Source: Actinopolyspora mzabensis
Lineage (GTDB): Bacteria; Actinomycetota; Actinomycetes; Mycobacteriales; Pseudonocardiaceae
Reading direction: 5' to 3'
NCBI RefSeq assembly: GCF_900101095.1
Contig: NZ_FNFM01000002.1
Span: 1-64,000 of the forward strand
DNA: 64,000 bases
Shown: piece after piece, positions 15,313-22,922 of the stretch
Numbering within the stretch: position 1 is the stretch's first letter
How the letters are laid out: each line of letters opens with the position of its first letter
The notes under the pieces: model-generated
Told to the model about the DNA's origin: nothing
Seen by the model: only the letters and a program-made list of their open reading frames with translations
Databases searched by the model: none
Made by a program: the position numbers and the translations under genes

Positions 15313-16707
15313 ATGACCGACACGACGAACCCGAAACCGACCGTTGACGCACTGCGCCGCCACCTCCTGGGGCGGGTGATCACACCGGAAGGCAGCGGTT
15401 ACGACCGTTCCACCACCGGCTTCCAGCTCCTCGATCCGCACCGCCCCGATGTGGTGGTCGAGGCCGCCGACGAGCGTGATGTGCGCACCGCGTTCGAGTT
15501 CGCCGCCCACTCCGGCAGCCGGTTGACCGTGCAGGCCACCGGCCACGGGCGCGGCGCCGCGCTGCGCGGTGGGGTGCTGCTCGACACGCACCGGATGTCG
15601 GGAGTCCGGGTCGATCCAGGGGAACGCACGGCGTGGATCGAGGCGGGCGCCGACTGGCGAGGAGTGATCGAGGCGGCGGCGCCACACGGCTTGGCGCCGC
15701 TCTCGGGCAGTTTTCCCGGGGTGGGCGCGATCTCCTACACCCTCGGTGGCGGGGTGGGGCTGCTCGCCCGCCGCCACGGCTTCGCCGCCGACCACGTGAA
15801 CCGCCTCGACGTGATAACCCCGGACGGGGCGCACCGCCGGGTGACGGCTTCCGATGAGCCGGAGCTGTTCCGGGCGCTCCGTGGCGGCGGTGGCGACTTC
15901 GGAGTGGTCACCGGTATGGAAATCGGGCTGCTGCCGGTGGAGCGGATCTACGGCGGTGGGCTGTTCTTCGACCTCGCACGGGTGCCCGAGGCACCACGCG
16001 CCTGGCGGGACTGGACCGGCACCGTGCCGGAGGAGATGACCTCGGCGGTGACGATGCTGCCCTACCCCGACGTTCCGGGAGTGCCGGAGTCGCTGCGCGG
16101 GCGGCACGTGGCACAACTACAGTTCAGCTATCTCGGGTCCGCCGAGGACGGCGAACGACTGGTCGAGCCGTTGCGCGGTCTCGGGGAACCGCTGGGTGAC
16201 ACGTTGCGCGAACTGCCGTACTCCGAGTCCGGCGCGGTGTTCGACGAGCCCGACCAGCCGCACGGCTACCGGGGCAGGAACCTGCTGCTCGACGAGCTCG
16301 GCGACCGGGAACTGGCCGATCTGGTCGAACGCACCGGCCCGGAGGCACCGGTGATGTGCGTGACCGGGATCCGACATCTCGGCGGCGCGCTGGCCCGGGA
16401 GCCGGAGGTTCCCGACTCGGTCGGACACCGTGCTGCCGGGTTCTCGCTGGGGGTGCTGTCGCCGCTCGAACCCGGTTCGGATGAGGAAGAGGCCCGGAAG
16501 CCGCACGACGAGATCCTGACCCCCTTCGAGGAACGGGCGCTCGGGCACTCGCTCAACTTCAGCTACGGCTCCCTCGAACCGGAACGGGTACGCACCGCGT
16601 TCGACCCGGCCACTTACCGGCGACTCGCGGAGTTGAAGGCCCGCTACGACCCGGACGCTCTGCTGCACACCAACCACCCGATACCGCCGCTTAAGACGGA
16701 GCGATGA
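15313..16707 (+). CDS. FAD-binding oxidoreductase, berberine-bridge (PCMH) type
   Basis: A 464-residue flavoenzyme with the FAD-binding type 4 domain. QATGHGRGAALRGG carries the histidine that usually binds the 8-alpha position of FAD. GAISYTLGGGVGLLARRHG and the C-terminal berberine-bridge motif YDPDALLHTNH follow. In bicovalent family members a cysteine lies in the motif G-x-C-x-x-V-G; here it reads GSFPGVG, so only one covalent link, or none, is expected. The substrate is unknown; relatives oxidise sugars or tailor natural products. The ATG at 15313 begins directly after the promoter region shared with the divergent WYL regulator. Confidence 0.9.
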   Translation: MTDTTNPKPTVDALRRHLLGRVITPEGSGYDRSTTGFQLLDPHRPDVVVEAADERDVRTAFEFAAHSGSRLTVQATGHGRGAALRGGVLLDTHRMSGVRVDPGERTAWIEAGADWRGVIEAAAPHGLAPLSGSFPGVGAISYTLGGGVGLLARRHGFAADHVNRLDVITPDGAHRRVTASDEPELFRALRGGGGDFGVVTGMEIGLLPVERIYGGGLFFDLARVPEAPRAWRDWTGTVPEEMTSAVTMLPYPDVPGVPESLRGRHVAQLQFSYLGSAEDGERLVEPLRGLGEPLGDTLRELPYSESGAVFDEPDQPHGYRGRNLLLDELGDRELADLVERTGPEAPVMCVTGIRHLGGALAREPEVPDSVGHRAAGFSLGVLSPLEPGSDEEEARKPHDEILTPFEERALGHSLNFSYGSLEPERVRTAFDPATYRRLAELKARYDPDALLHTNHPIPPLKTER

Positions 16708-16803
16708 AACCCGAGTCGGGGTGCGGTACGGGACAGCTGTCGTCGTTCAGTTGTCGTTCCTCGTCGGTTCTGGGGCGGAAGAGGTCGTCGCTGCCGCCCG
16801 TGA

Positions 16804-16822
16804 ATCTCACGAGAAATCGACG
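16804..16822 (+). repeat. Dispersed hairpin repeat, family P, copy 2
   Basis: A variant copy (CTCACGAG in the centre) that overlaps the 3' end of the MazG-like gene and supplies its last codons (VDFS) and stop. Confidence 0.65.
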
Positions 16823-17172
16823 GGGTGCTCGGTGCCGGCTGGTTCTGGTGTGGTCGGGAGCCAGGTTCGTGCCTCGTTGCGGCGTTCCTTGTCGCGCAGG
16901 GCTTCGTCGAGGTCGATGTCGAAGCGGTTGGCGATGGCGCAGAGGTAGATCAGGACGTCGGCGAGTTCACCGCCGACGCTGCCCGTGGCCGAGCCGGGGT
17001 CGATCGCGAGGCCGGAGCGCTCGCGGACGGCCTTGCACAGCTCGCCGTACTCCTCGCCGAGTTTGAGGGACTGCTCCAGCACGGTGCTGTCGGCGAAACC
17101 GCGTTCGGTTTCCATCTCGGTGACGTAGCGCTGGAGTTCGGCGAGCGTCGCGTCGGCCGGTAGCGGTCGCAT
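16807..17172 (-). CDS. MazG-like nucleotide pyrophosphohydrolase
   Basis: A 121-residue all-alpha protein of the MazG superfamily, which hydrolyses nucleoside triphosphates to monophosphates. The metal-binding pattern is present: LGEEYGELCKAV (E-E-x-x-E) and GELADVLIYLCAIANRFDIDL (E-x-x-D). The ATG at 17172 is favoured by the site GAAGGA upstream. The C-terminus is set by a family P repeat that appears to have inserted and created the stop, so the tail PVDFS is probably not ancestral. It is convergent with the flavin oxidoreductase gene. Single-domain MazG proteins often clean the nucleotide pool; the exact substrate is unknown. Confidence 0.88.
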   Translation of the reverse strand: MRPLPADATLAELQRYVTEMETERGFADSTVLEQSLKLGEEYGELCKAVRERSGLAIDPGSATGSVGGELADVLIYLCAIANRFDIDLDEALRDKERRNEARTWLPTTPEPAGTEHPVDFS

Positions 17173-17308
17173 CGTGGTCCTTCGGGGGCTCGGGGTGGCT
17201 GCGGCCGCGATCGGTGCTCTCGGCGGGAACGCGCTCGCGGGTGGCACGACAGCGAGCGTCCGGGACGCGAGAGCCGGTTCGCAGTGGTATTCGTGACGAT
17301 GCTCGGTG

Positions 17309-17803
17309 TCAGCCGAGGTGGTGAGCCACCACCGCCACGACAGTGAGTTCGATCGTGTGAAGGCCGGTGAGGAGCAGACCGACGAGGATGGGCCATGTCG
17401 GACGCCACCCGGCCAAGCGCACCCCGCCCACGCCTGTCCACCACAGCAGGCAGGCCAGTGCGCCGAAGAACGCGTGGAGTTCGATGCTTGGTTCGTCGGG
17501 GTGGGTGATCGTCGAGACGAGGGACAGGTTCAGGACGACGGTGATCCAGCCGCTGTAGGCGAAAGCCGCTACGGCCAGCCCGATACCGGTGCATTCGCGC
17601 AGCAGGATCGTGGTGGTCGGGCAGGGTCGGGCATGGTGGTGGGTCCGCTTCGGTTCGACGGATTGGGTGTGGTGCGAGATCCCCGGCCGGGGCGGGGTGG
17701 GAGCGGCCCCTGCTCCCGGCCGGGGTGGTGCCGCGTCGGATGGGGAAGGGAAGGTTCCGGCGCGGCACCGGTCTAGGGGTGGGGTGTGCCCTGCTTCGGT
17801 CAC
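17309..17803 (-). CDS. Hypothetical three-helix membrane protein
   Basis: A 164-residue frame whose last 100 residues contain three hydrophobic segments (GIGLAVAAFAYSGWITVVLNL, HAFFGALACLLWWTGVGGV and WPILVGLLLTGLHTIELTVVAVV). The first 60 residues are Pro/Arg/His-rich and probably partly or wholly untranslated; the GTG at 17803 abuts a family P repeat. A start nearer the first helix is likely. I do not recognise the family. It stands alone between the MazG gene and the repeat pair. Confidence 0.55.
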   Translation of the reverse strand: MTEAGHTPPLDRCRAGTFPSPSDAAPPRPGAGAAPTPPRPGISHHTQSVEPKRTHHHARPCPTTTILLRECTGIGLAVAAFAYSGWITVVLNLSLVSTITHPDEPSIELHAFFGALACLLWWTGVGGVRLAGWRPTWPILVGLLLTGLHTIELTVVAVVAHHLG

Positions 17804-17805
17804 GA

Positions 17806-17859
17806 CGATTTCGCGAGAAATTGACGGCGCTGGGGCGGTGATTTCTCGAGAAATTGACG
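17806..17859 (+). repeat. Dispersed hairpin repeat, family P, copies 3 and 4
   Basis: Two copies in the same orientation at 17806-17826 and 17838-17859, separated by 11 bp. Both end ATTGACG. The second has a fully palindromic centre (TTTCTCGAGAAA). Confidence 0.75.
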
Positions 17860-17868
17860 GTGTGGGTG

Positions 17869-17892
17869 GCCCCGCACGGCGGTGTGCGGGGC
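17869..17892. terminator. GC-rich hairpin
   Basis: GCCCCGCAC paired with GTGTGCGGGGC just before the three-gene minus-strand operon ends. It is a likely terminator for that operon, although no T run follows. Confidence 0.5.
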
Positions 17893-17958
17893 CGGGGCGG
17901 ACGCGTGCCGGAGGTGTCGGGGGTTTTCACGGCACGCGCCCGGGTCTGGAGTGGACGG

Positions 17959-18501
17959 TCAGGCCACGACGGGGAGACCGGGGTGACCGGCCCCTGCTGG
18001 GTGAGGACTACTGGGGAGTTCCCCGGAAGATGCCTCGGGCTCGTCGGGATCGGTAGTGGGCCAGTCCTGCTCGGTGGAGGGCCAGCCCGGTTCGGTGTCG
18101 CTGTGAATGATCCGCAGTGAACGCAGCCGAGGCAGGTACGGCGGTAGGTGCCCGATGGCGTGCAGGCAGGCGTCGCAGACCGACCGGCCGTCCTCGTCGG
18201 GCGGACTGCTGCTGGCCCGAGCGCGGTAGGGGCCGCGGCGGGACAGGTGCCCGCACAACGCCCGCACCCCGTGGGCGTGGGCTTCGGTGTTGGCGGGGCA
18301 GGCGTGCCACTTCGACTCGAACACGCTGGAGAACCAGGCGTGCCCACTACTGGTGTTCAGCGGTTCGGTCCCCAGGCCAGCCGCGCCAACACCAGGGTCA
18401 GCAGCAGCACCGCGATCTCGGACTCGGACACGGCCCCTCCCGGGAACACGGCGTTTGGTGAGCAGGTGGCGCAGCGCGAGTAGCAGCAGGGTCAGCGTCA
18501 T
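17959..18501 (-). CDS. Hypothetical protein, third gene of a minus-strand operon
   Basis: A 180-residue protein. The ATG at 18501 overlaps the stop of the preceding gene by four bases (ATGA), which indicates translational coupling. An N-terminal hydrophobic stretch (MTLTLLLLALRHLL) may be a signal anchor. Further on, four cysteine-containing elements (ACPANTE, ALCGHL, VCDACLHAIGH) could bind a metal. The C-terminus is acidic and Ser/Pro-rich. I do not recognise the family; similar small genes accompany Scr1/DUF397 regulators in actinomycetes, and a Scr1 gene lies 1.3 kb away. Confidence 0.6.
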   Translation of the reverse strand: MTLTLLLLALRHLLTKRRVPGRGRVRVRDRGAAADPGVGAAGLGTEPLNTSSGHAWFSSVFESKWHACPANTEAHAHGVRALCGHLSRRGPYRARASSSPPDEDGRSVCDACLHAIGHLPPYLPRLRSLRIIHSDTEPGWPSTEQDWPTTDPDEPEASSGELPSSPHPAGAGHPGLPVVA

Positions 18502-19019
18502 GAGGACCACCCCGCTCTGGCACCGATGGCCGTATCCAGCGCGTCCCGCAACTGCCGCGCTTCGGCGACGGTGAACAGCGAGACCGCGCCCCGCGCGGGC
18601 GCCAACAGGGCGACGCCTTGAGCTGTGGGTTTGAGCTGCAGCACGGTTCGGCCGTGGCGCTGCTGACGGCACGGGACGACCGACCACTCCGACGCTTCGT
18701 CCACAGTGGTCGAATTGTCGAGCTGGGCCAGCTCGTACAGCCAGGGATCGTAGGAATTGACCGGGCTTGGCGGATGGGCCTCGCTACCGCCGATCACGTA
18801 CTGCAAACACACCCGGCAGTAGTGGTGCCACCCGCCCAGCACCCGCTCCGGCGGGTGCGGGGCGAGTTCGAGCGCCTGGCCGCAGAAACACGCCACCCTG
18901 CCTCGGCCCGCCGCAGCGCTGGCCTCGCGTTTGTAGGGCGCGGTGGCATGAATCGTCCCGGAATCGGTGCCGGTGACGAACCGGAGCGGCGGGGCGGACG
19001 GTTCAACGAGTGACGGCAT
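18498..19019 (-). CDS. Hypothetical protein with a cysteine/histidine cluster, second gene of operon
   Basis: A 173-residue protein. Cysteines at CFCGQ and YCRVCLQY, with nearby histidines, suggest a zinc site in the first half. The second half ends with a helix-forming segment FTVAEARQLRDALDTAIG, typical of small actinobacterial proteins encoded beside DNA-binding regulators. It overlaps the next gene by four bases and the previous one by 17, so the three genes form one operon. The function is not known. Confidence 0.6.
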   Translation of the reverse strand: MPSLVEPSAPPLRFVTGTDSGTIHATAPYKREASAAAGRGRVACFCGQALELAPHPPERVLGGWHHYCRVCLQYVIGGSEAHPPSPVNSYDPWLYELAQLDNSTTVDEASEWSVVPCRQQRHGRTVLQLKPTAQGVALLAPARGAVSLFTVAEARQLRDALDTAIGARAGWSS

Positions 19020-19284
19020 GGCGCACCACCCGTCCCCGCAGACCCGACCACGCGATCATGGAACAACACTGCGCGCACAGCTCCGGATCGGCTTCCGGGA
19101 CAGTGATCGCGGCCATCTCGCCCAACCCCAGGTAAACGTGACACAGCGAAAGCACCCACGACGCCGTGTACTCGGCCGGATGACGCTCAATCGCGTGCAG
19201 CCTGGGTTCCTGGCCATGCCGGTGATCGGCCTCGGTCGCGGCCAACACCACAAACACCGCACCGCGCGGAAACAACGAACCCAC
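19003..19284 (-). CDS. Hypothetical protein, first gene of operon
   Basis: A 93-residue protein with a hydrophobic N-terminus (LFPRGAVFVVLAAT), histidines, and a C-terminal part with C-x2-C (ELCAQCCSM). Its end overlaps the next gene. The start at 19284 is the longest option; a shorter start cannot be excluded. No known family is recognised. The shared cysteine-rich character of all three operon members suggests metal binding or a redox role, but this is inference. Confidence 0.5.
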   Translation of the reverse strand: MGSLFPRGAVFVVLAATEADHRHGQEPRLHAIERHPAEYTASWVLSLCHVYLGLGEMAAITVPEADPELCAQCCSMIAWSGLRGRVVRHAVTR

Positions 19285-19802
19285 CTCACACCACCCCCAG
19301 CAGGCAGTCGTGGTGCGGCGAACCGAGACACGTAGCGACGCGCCTCATACCAGGCGATAGCATCAACAACGCTCCACATCAGTAGTAAACGGCTGACGGA
19401 GCCACCCCCGCGTGATGCTTGCCGGCTGTACGCGGGAAGGGCTACTCGTCCGGTGGCACCCACCACCGGACGAGTGGTCAAAAACTCAGCGACACTCGTA
19501 ATACGTGCGTGTCGAAAGCTTCGCTCGTCGTCGGACGATGCGTGATAGCTCCGAGTTGTCGTGTCATTCCTCTACTCCGCAGCTCGATGGTTCATCGCCC
19601 CTAGGACAGTGGGGCTTCTTGCGGGTTGGTTCGCACGCTTGTGTCCACAGTGTTGCGATGCTTGACACTATGCATGTGGGATTCCCAATGATGCAACGGT
19701 TGGGTGCAATGAAGTTCGATGCTTTACCCAATAGTGGGAATCCCATCAAGAGGATTTCTCGTAGACTGCGCGACGTAGTTAAGGCGGACGACGGAGGTAA
19801 CC
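19285..19802. promoter_or_regulatory. Divergent intergenic region with hairpin and paired operators
   Basis: About 520 bp between the minus-strand operon and the Scr1 gene. It holds a perfect 13-bp hairpin (ACTCGTCCGGTGG with CCACCGGACGAGT, 19444-19475). It also holds two identical 11-bp dyads, TGGGATTCCCA at 19677-19687 and its reverse complement at 19735-19745, 58 bp apart, with additional CCCA/TGGG half sites between them. A TTGACA-like -35 element lies at 19662-19667. The dyads are plausible operators for the adjacent Scr1 regulator. Confidence 0.6.
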
Positions 19803-20675
19803 ATGTCCGGACAGGATGAAGCGGAACGCATCAGTCCCACAGTGCGCTTGCGCAAGGTGACCAGGCGGATTCGCCAGTGGCGCAGCGAAGCGGGACTTCC
19901 CCTGGAGGAGGTCGCACCTCGGCTCGGCTGGTCCAAGAGCAAACTGGGTCGCTACGAAACCGGGGACACGCCCATCGGTCCCGCCGAAGTCATGGCGATC
20001 GCCACCGTGTTCGGCATCCCCGAAGAAGAGCGGGAACACTACGTCGGACTCGCCTTCCAAGCACGGCAGAAGGGCTGGTGGCAGCGATACGGTGCGAGCA
20101 CGCTCGCAAGCAACTTCGCGGAGTACGTCGGCCTCGAATCCGAAGCAGGCCACGTGCGGGAGTTCGCCTCGGACCTGATCCCCGGACTACTGCAGACCGA
20201 GAACTACGCCACGGATCTGATGAACGCCTGGATTCCCCGGGCCAGTCCGACCGTCACACGCGAACGTGCCGACCTGCGCAGGCAGCGACAGCAACGACTT
20301 CACGACGAGCAACCGGTCCAACTCAGCACAGTGATCCACGAGTCCGGCCTACGTCAGTTGGTCGGAGGTACCGACGTGATGCGGGAACAGCTGGAACATC
20401 TCGTCACGATGAGCGAGCTGCCACATGTGACATTGCAGGTACTGCCGTTCGACGCCGGTGCGGTACCCGCGCTCGGCGCGCCGTTCATCATCCTCTCGTT
20501 CCCCGACCAGGAAGACCCCGACGTGCCCTTCGCGGATTACCTGACCGGCTGCGTCTACATCGAGGATGAGGACGAAGTCGAGTCGTATAATCTGAACTAC
20601 AGCGCTCTTGAACAAGCGGCGCTGGCCCCAGCAGACTCGGCAGAGTTCATCACCAAGCTTGCCGGGGAGCTATGA
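19803..20675 (+). CDS. Scr1-family helix-turn-helix regulator (XRE + DUF5753)
   Basis: A 290-residue regulator. Residues 15-75 are an XRE helix-turn-helix (RLRKVTRRIRQWRSEAGL... LGWSKSKLGRYETGDT). The remainder is the DUF5753 sensor-like domain (VREFASDLIPGLLQTENYA, then VIHESGLRQLVGG, VLPFDAGAVPALGAPF). Such genes pair with DUF397 proteins and influence development and antibiotic production in Streptomyces. The GGAGGT site precedes the ATG at 19803. The stop overlaps an ATG of the DUF397 frame, so the two are coupled. Two dyads upstream may be its own operators. A truncated second copy of the 3' end lies at 21310-21452. Confidence 0.93.
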   Translation: MSGQDEAERISPTVRLRKVTRRIRQWRSEAGLPLEEVAPRLGWSKSKLGRYETGDTPIGPAEVMAIATVFGIPEEEREHYVGLAFQARQKGWWQRYGASTLASNFAEYVGLESEAGHVREFASDLIPGLLQTENYATDLMNAWIPRASPTVTRERADLRRQRQQRLHDEQPVQLSTVIHESGLRQLVGGTDVMREQLEHLVTMSELPHVTLQVLPFDAGAVPALGAPFIILSFPDQEDPDVPFADYLTGCVYIEDEDEVESYNLNYSALEQAALAPADSAEFITKLAGEL

Positions 20676-20692
20676 ATGCGAGGAGTACCCAC

Positions 20693-20902
20693 ATGACCGC
20701 CCCAGACTTCAGTCAGGCTCGCTGGCACAAAAGCAGCCGCAGCAACGGTGGCGGCTCCGCTTGTGTCATGGTGGCGCACGTGCCCACCGCCACCGGTGTC
20801 GCCGACAGCAAACTCGGCGAAAACAGTCCCGTCCTGCCGTTCAGCAGCACCACGTGGACTTCGTTCCTCGACGCGATCAAAAGCGACCGCCTCGACGGCT
20901 GA
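20693..20902 (+). CDS. DUF397 protein, copy 1
   Basis: A 69-residue DUF397 domain, almost the full protein: FSQARWHKSSRSN, then VADSKLGENSPVLPFSSTTW, then FLDAIKSDRLDG. DUF397 proteins are partners of Scr1 regulators and may act as antitoxin-like or regulatory binding proteins. The ATG at 20693 follows GAGGAG at good spacing; an ATG at 20672 overlapping the Scr1 stop is an alternative. The last 45 bp and the terminator are nearly identical to DUF397 copy 2, showing recent duplication. Confidence 0.92.
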   Translation: MTAPDFSQARWHKSSRSNGGGSACVMVAHVPTATGVADSKLGENSPVLPFSSTTWTSFLDAIKSDRLDG

Positions 20903-20914
20903 ACCACTGCCGTG

Positions 20915-20946
20915 AAGTCCCGCTCGGTGTGCCGGGCGGGACTTTT
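20915..20946 (+). terminator. Terminator after DUF397 copy 1
   Basis: A 9-bp stem (AAGTCCCGC with GCGGGACTT) and then TT. It is identical to the terminator after DUF397 copy 2. Confidence 0.88.
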
Positions 20947-21035
20947 CGCGTCTCCGGCCACGATGGCTCGTCGTAGCGCGAGGGAATGTATGGATGCCCC
21001 CTGGCAATCAGGGTGTTCCATCGGCCCTACAACGT

Positions 21036-21174
21036 GATCGAGACGTTCGGCCGCCGACGCTACGATGACTCCTGGCCGAAACCGGTCGAGAAGTATTGAC
21101 CCCACATCCGAGGTGCGATGTCGCGGTGGCGCGAAAACGTGCAACGGCGGTCATAACATCGCAGGTCGCAGAGG
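21036..21174 (+). promoter_or_regulatory. CRISPR leader 1
   Basis: About 140 bp upstream of the first CRISPR repeat. It is homologous to 21743-21877 and 22923-23067, each also directly ahead of a repeat. Shared elements include GATCGAGA near the start, a CGACGCTAC block, and a GCGGTGGCG...CGTGCAACGGCGGTC block ending at CGCAGAG. Confidence 0.75.
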
Positions 21175-21325
21175 GCGCTCTCCACGGGCGTGGAGGTGGA
21201 CCGTCGGACCGCCCCAGGTGGGAGCCGATCGGGTCGTGCTCTCCACGGGCGTGAAGGTGGACCGTTCGACGTGCGGATGCGGCGTCAGGAAATCCTGTGC
21301 TCTCCACAGGTGTGGCGGACTACCT
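21175..21325 (+). CRISPR. CRISPR array 1: two good repeats plus a degenerate third, two 32-bp spacers
   Basis: Repeats of 29 bp lie at 21175-21203 and 21236-21264, with stem CTCCACG/CGTGGAG and end GTGGACCG. A third repeat at 21297-21325 keeps only the first half before changing into unrelated coding sequence. The spacers (21204-21235 and 21265-21296) are both exactly 32 bp. A 29/32 geometry and GTGCTC start fit type I-E arrays. No cas gene is within the window. Confidence 0.85.
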
Positions 21326-21452
21326 GGATCGACCGCACCACCTCGATACGTATAACCTGGTCTACGAGCGGCTACGGATGGACGCGCTCGGCTTGCACGA
21401 GTCCCAATCCGTGCTGCGACAGACCATGAACGACCTTGGCGCTGGAGGGTGA
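21310..21452 (+). pseudogene. Truncated 3' end of a second Scr1-family regulator
   Basis: Reading in frame from about 21316 gives ADYLDRPHHLDTYNLVYERL and then RMDALGLHESQSVLRQTM, ending at a TGA at 21450-21452. This matches the C-terminal end of DUF5753 proteins and is not a copy of the intact neighbour at 19803. The 5' part of the gene is gone; the sequence instead begins inside the degenerate third repeat of CRISPR array 1. The next ATG (DUF397 copy 2) follows four bases later, as expected for an ancestral Scr1-DUF397 pair. Confidence 0.82.
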
Positions 21453-21456
21453 CGGC

Positions 21457-21660
21457 ATGCCCCCCGACCTCACCGAGGCGCGGTGGCGCAAATCCACCCG
21501 CAGCAATGGCACCGGCGCGTGCGTTGACGTGGGGATCGCGCCTTCCGCCGCTGGAGTACGCGACACGAAACTGGGTGAGGACAGCCCCATCCTCGCGTTC
21601 ACACGTTCGCGGTGGGACTCCTTCCTCGACGCGATCAAAAGCGACCGCCTCGGCGGCTGA
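21457..21660 (+). CDS. DUF397 protein, copy 2
   Basis: A 67-residue DUF397 protein: LTEARWRKSTRSNGTGACVD, then VRDTKLGEDSPILAF, then SFLDAIKSDRLGG. It begins with ATG at 21457 behind the site TGGAGGGTGA and follows the truncated Scr1 remnant, so its regulator partner is lost. The C-terminal codons and the terminator are almost identical to copy 1, while the N-terminal half differs, pointing to duplication with later gene conversion or divergence. It may cross-talk with the intact Scr1 protein. Confidence 0.92.
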   Translation: MPPDLTEARWRKSTRSNGTGACVDVGIAPSAAGVRDTKLGEDSPILAFTRSRWDSFLDAIKSDRLGG

Positions 21661-21672
21661 ACCACTGCCGTG

Positions 21673-21704
21673 AAGTCCCGCTCGGTGTGCCGGGCGGGAC
21701 TTTT
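21673..21704 (+). terminator. Terminator after DUF397 copy 2
   Basis: Same stem and T run as the terminator at 20915-20946. Confidence 0.88.
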
Positions 21705-21742
21705 CGCGTCTCCGGCCACGATGGATGGTCGTGGTGTGCGGA

Positions 21743-21877
21743 GATCGGGATGTTCGGCTACCGACGCTACGACGACTCCTGACCGGAGCCGGTCGAGAAG
21801 TACTCAGCCCACATTCGAGGTGCGATGACGGTGGCGTGAATACGTGCAGCGGCGGTCGTAACATCACAGGTCACAGA
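21743..21877 (+). promoter_or_regulatory. CRISPR leader 2
   Basis: Homologous to leader 1, with a few small deletions, and directly precedes a single CRISPR repeat. Confidence 0.7.
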
Positions 21878-21906
21878 GCGCTCTCCACGTGCGCGGAGGT
21901 GGACCG
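21878..21906 (+). CRISPR. Single CRISPR repeat (array 2 remnant)
   Basis: One 29-bp repeat (stem CTCCACG with CGCGGAG, one mismatch; end GTGGACCG) directly after leader 2. No second repeat follows at the expected 32-bp distance. The ribD-like gene ends 45 bp further on. Confidence 0.7.
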
Positions 21907-21950
21907 GGTTTTGCGGAACCTGACCAGGATGCGGTGGAGAGGCGCGCGAC

Positions 21951-22829
21951 TCAGCTCTGCGCACTAGGGCTGGGGTTTTGCGCGTTCGTACTGTTCCTGG
22001 TCAGGGACAGCCGGAGTCCGTCGTTGAGGCGTGAGATCCGGGCCAGTCGGTAACCGTCGGGCAGGTTCGGAAGGTGCGCCGTCTCGCGCGGACTGTGGGC
22101 CTCGATGTGGTCGATCAGCCCGGCATCGAGATACGGCCGGACTGCCGCGCTGTCCGCAACCAGGCCGACTGCTCGGGCGCCTTCGTGATGGAGCGTGGCG
22201 AGGGCCTGGTGCGGATCGGTCGGCAGCGTGGACAGCGACCTGGGGGCGAGCCATTCGGTAGCGGCCGTGGTCGTGTCGTCGTGGACGAGCGTGTCGATCT
22301 CGCCCGGCAGGACCGTGCCGTCGCCTTTCAGGGTTCCCTGCCGAGTGAGGCAACAGCCCCAGGTGAGCACCGGGCGCTGCCGCTCCAGCGCGGCCAACCA
22401 CGGGCCGAGCACCAAGTGGGCTTCCTCGACGAGCAAACCCTCAACCACGTCGATCCCGGCCTCGCGTAGCAGGGCGGCACCGCCACGTCCTCGGGAGGTC
22501 GGGTCCAGGACGGCGATGACCACGCGGGCGATGCCCGCCTCGATCAGTGCCCGATGGCAGGGCGGGGTGCGCCCGTGATGGCAGCACGGTTCGAGCGTGA
22601 CCACGGCGGTGCCACCACGAGCGGCGCTTCCCGCCTGCGCGAGGGCGTGGGCCTCGGCGTGCGGCTCGCCTTTCCGGCGATGCCACCCCTGCCCGGCCAA
22701 CCGCCCGTCGCCGTCGAGCACCACGCACCCCACCGGGGGATTCGGACTGGTCGTACCGCGTCCCCACGCCGACAGCGCGATCGCGTGACGCATCGCGCGA
22801 GTCTCGACCTCAGCCGTGGTGATCGTCAT
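21951..22829 (-). CDS. RibD-like pyrimidine deaminase/reductase
   Basis: A 292-residue protein of the riboflavin-pathway RibD family. The N-terminal zinc deaminase is complete: NPPVGCVVLDGDGR, HAEAHAL (zinc His and catalytic Glu), and LEPCCHHGRTPPC (two zinc cysteines). The reductase part is much shorter and less regular than in bifunctional RibD (about 365 residues), although RPVLTWGCCLTRQG corresponds to its beginning. It may therefore work only as a deaminase, or in a secondary-metabolite pathway. It is isolated from other rib genes, sits on the minus strand between CRISPR array 2 and leader 3, and starts at ATG 22829. Confidence 0.82.
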   Translation of the reverse strand: MTITTAEVETRAMRHAIALSAWGRGTTSPNPPVGCVVLDGDGRLAGQGWHRRKGEPHAEAHALAQAGSAARGGTAVVTLEPCCHHGRTPPCHRALIEAGIARVVIAVLDPTSRGRGGAALLREAGIDVVEGLLVEEAHLVLGPWLAALERQRPVLTWGCCLTRQGTLKGDGTVLPGEIDTLVHDDTTTAATEWLAPRSLSTLPTDPHQALATLHHEGARAVGLVADSAAVRPYLDAGLIDHIEAHSPRETAHLPNLPDGYRLARISRLNDGLRLSLTRNSTNAQNPSPSAQS

Positions 22830-22922
22830 GGAGCTGGTCTAGCAGATCGGCGACGGCCGGAACACCGCCACGGTTAAGCAGCCGGGCGCCGTCCACTTGA
22901 GTATCGACCGTTTCCACTGGCT

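Noticed and set aside
19444-19475. Perfect 13-bp hairpin considered as a tRNA or riboswitch element
   Set aside because: No other stems of a cloverleaf or known riboswitch are nearby; kept only as a hairpin in the intergenic note.
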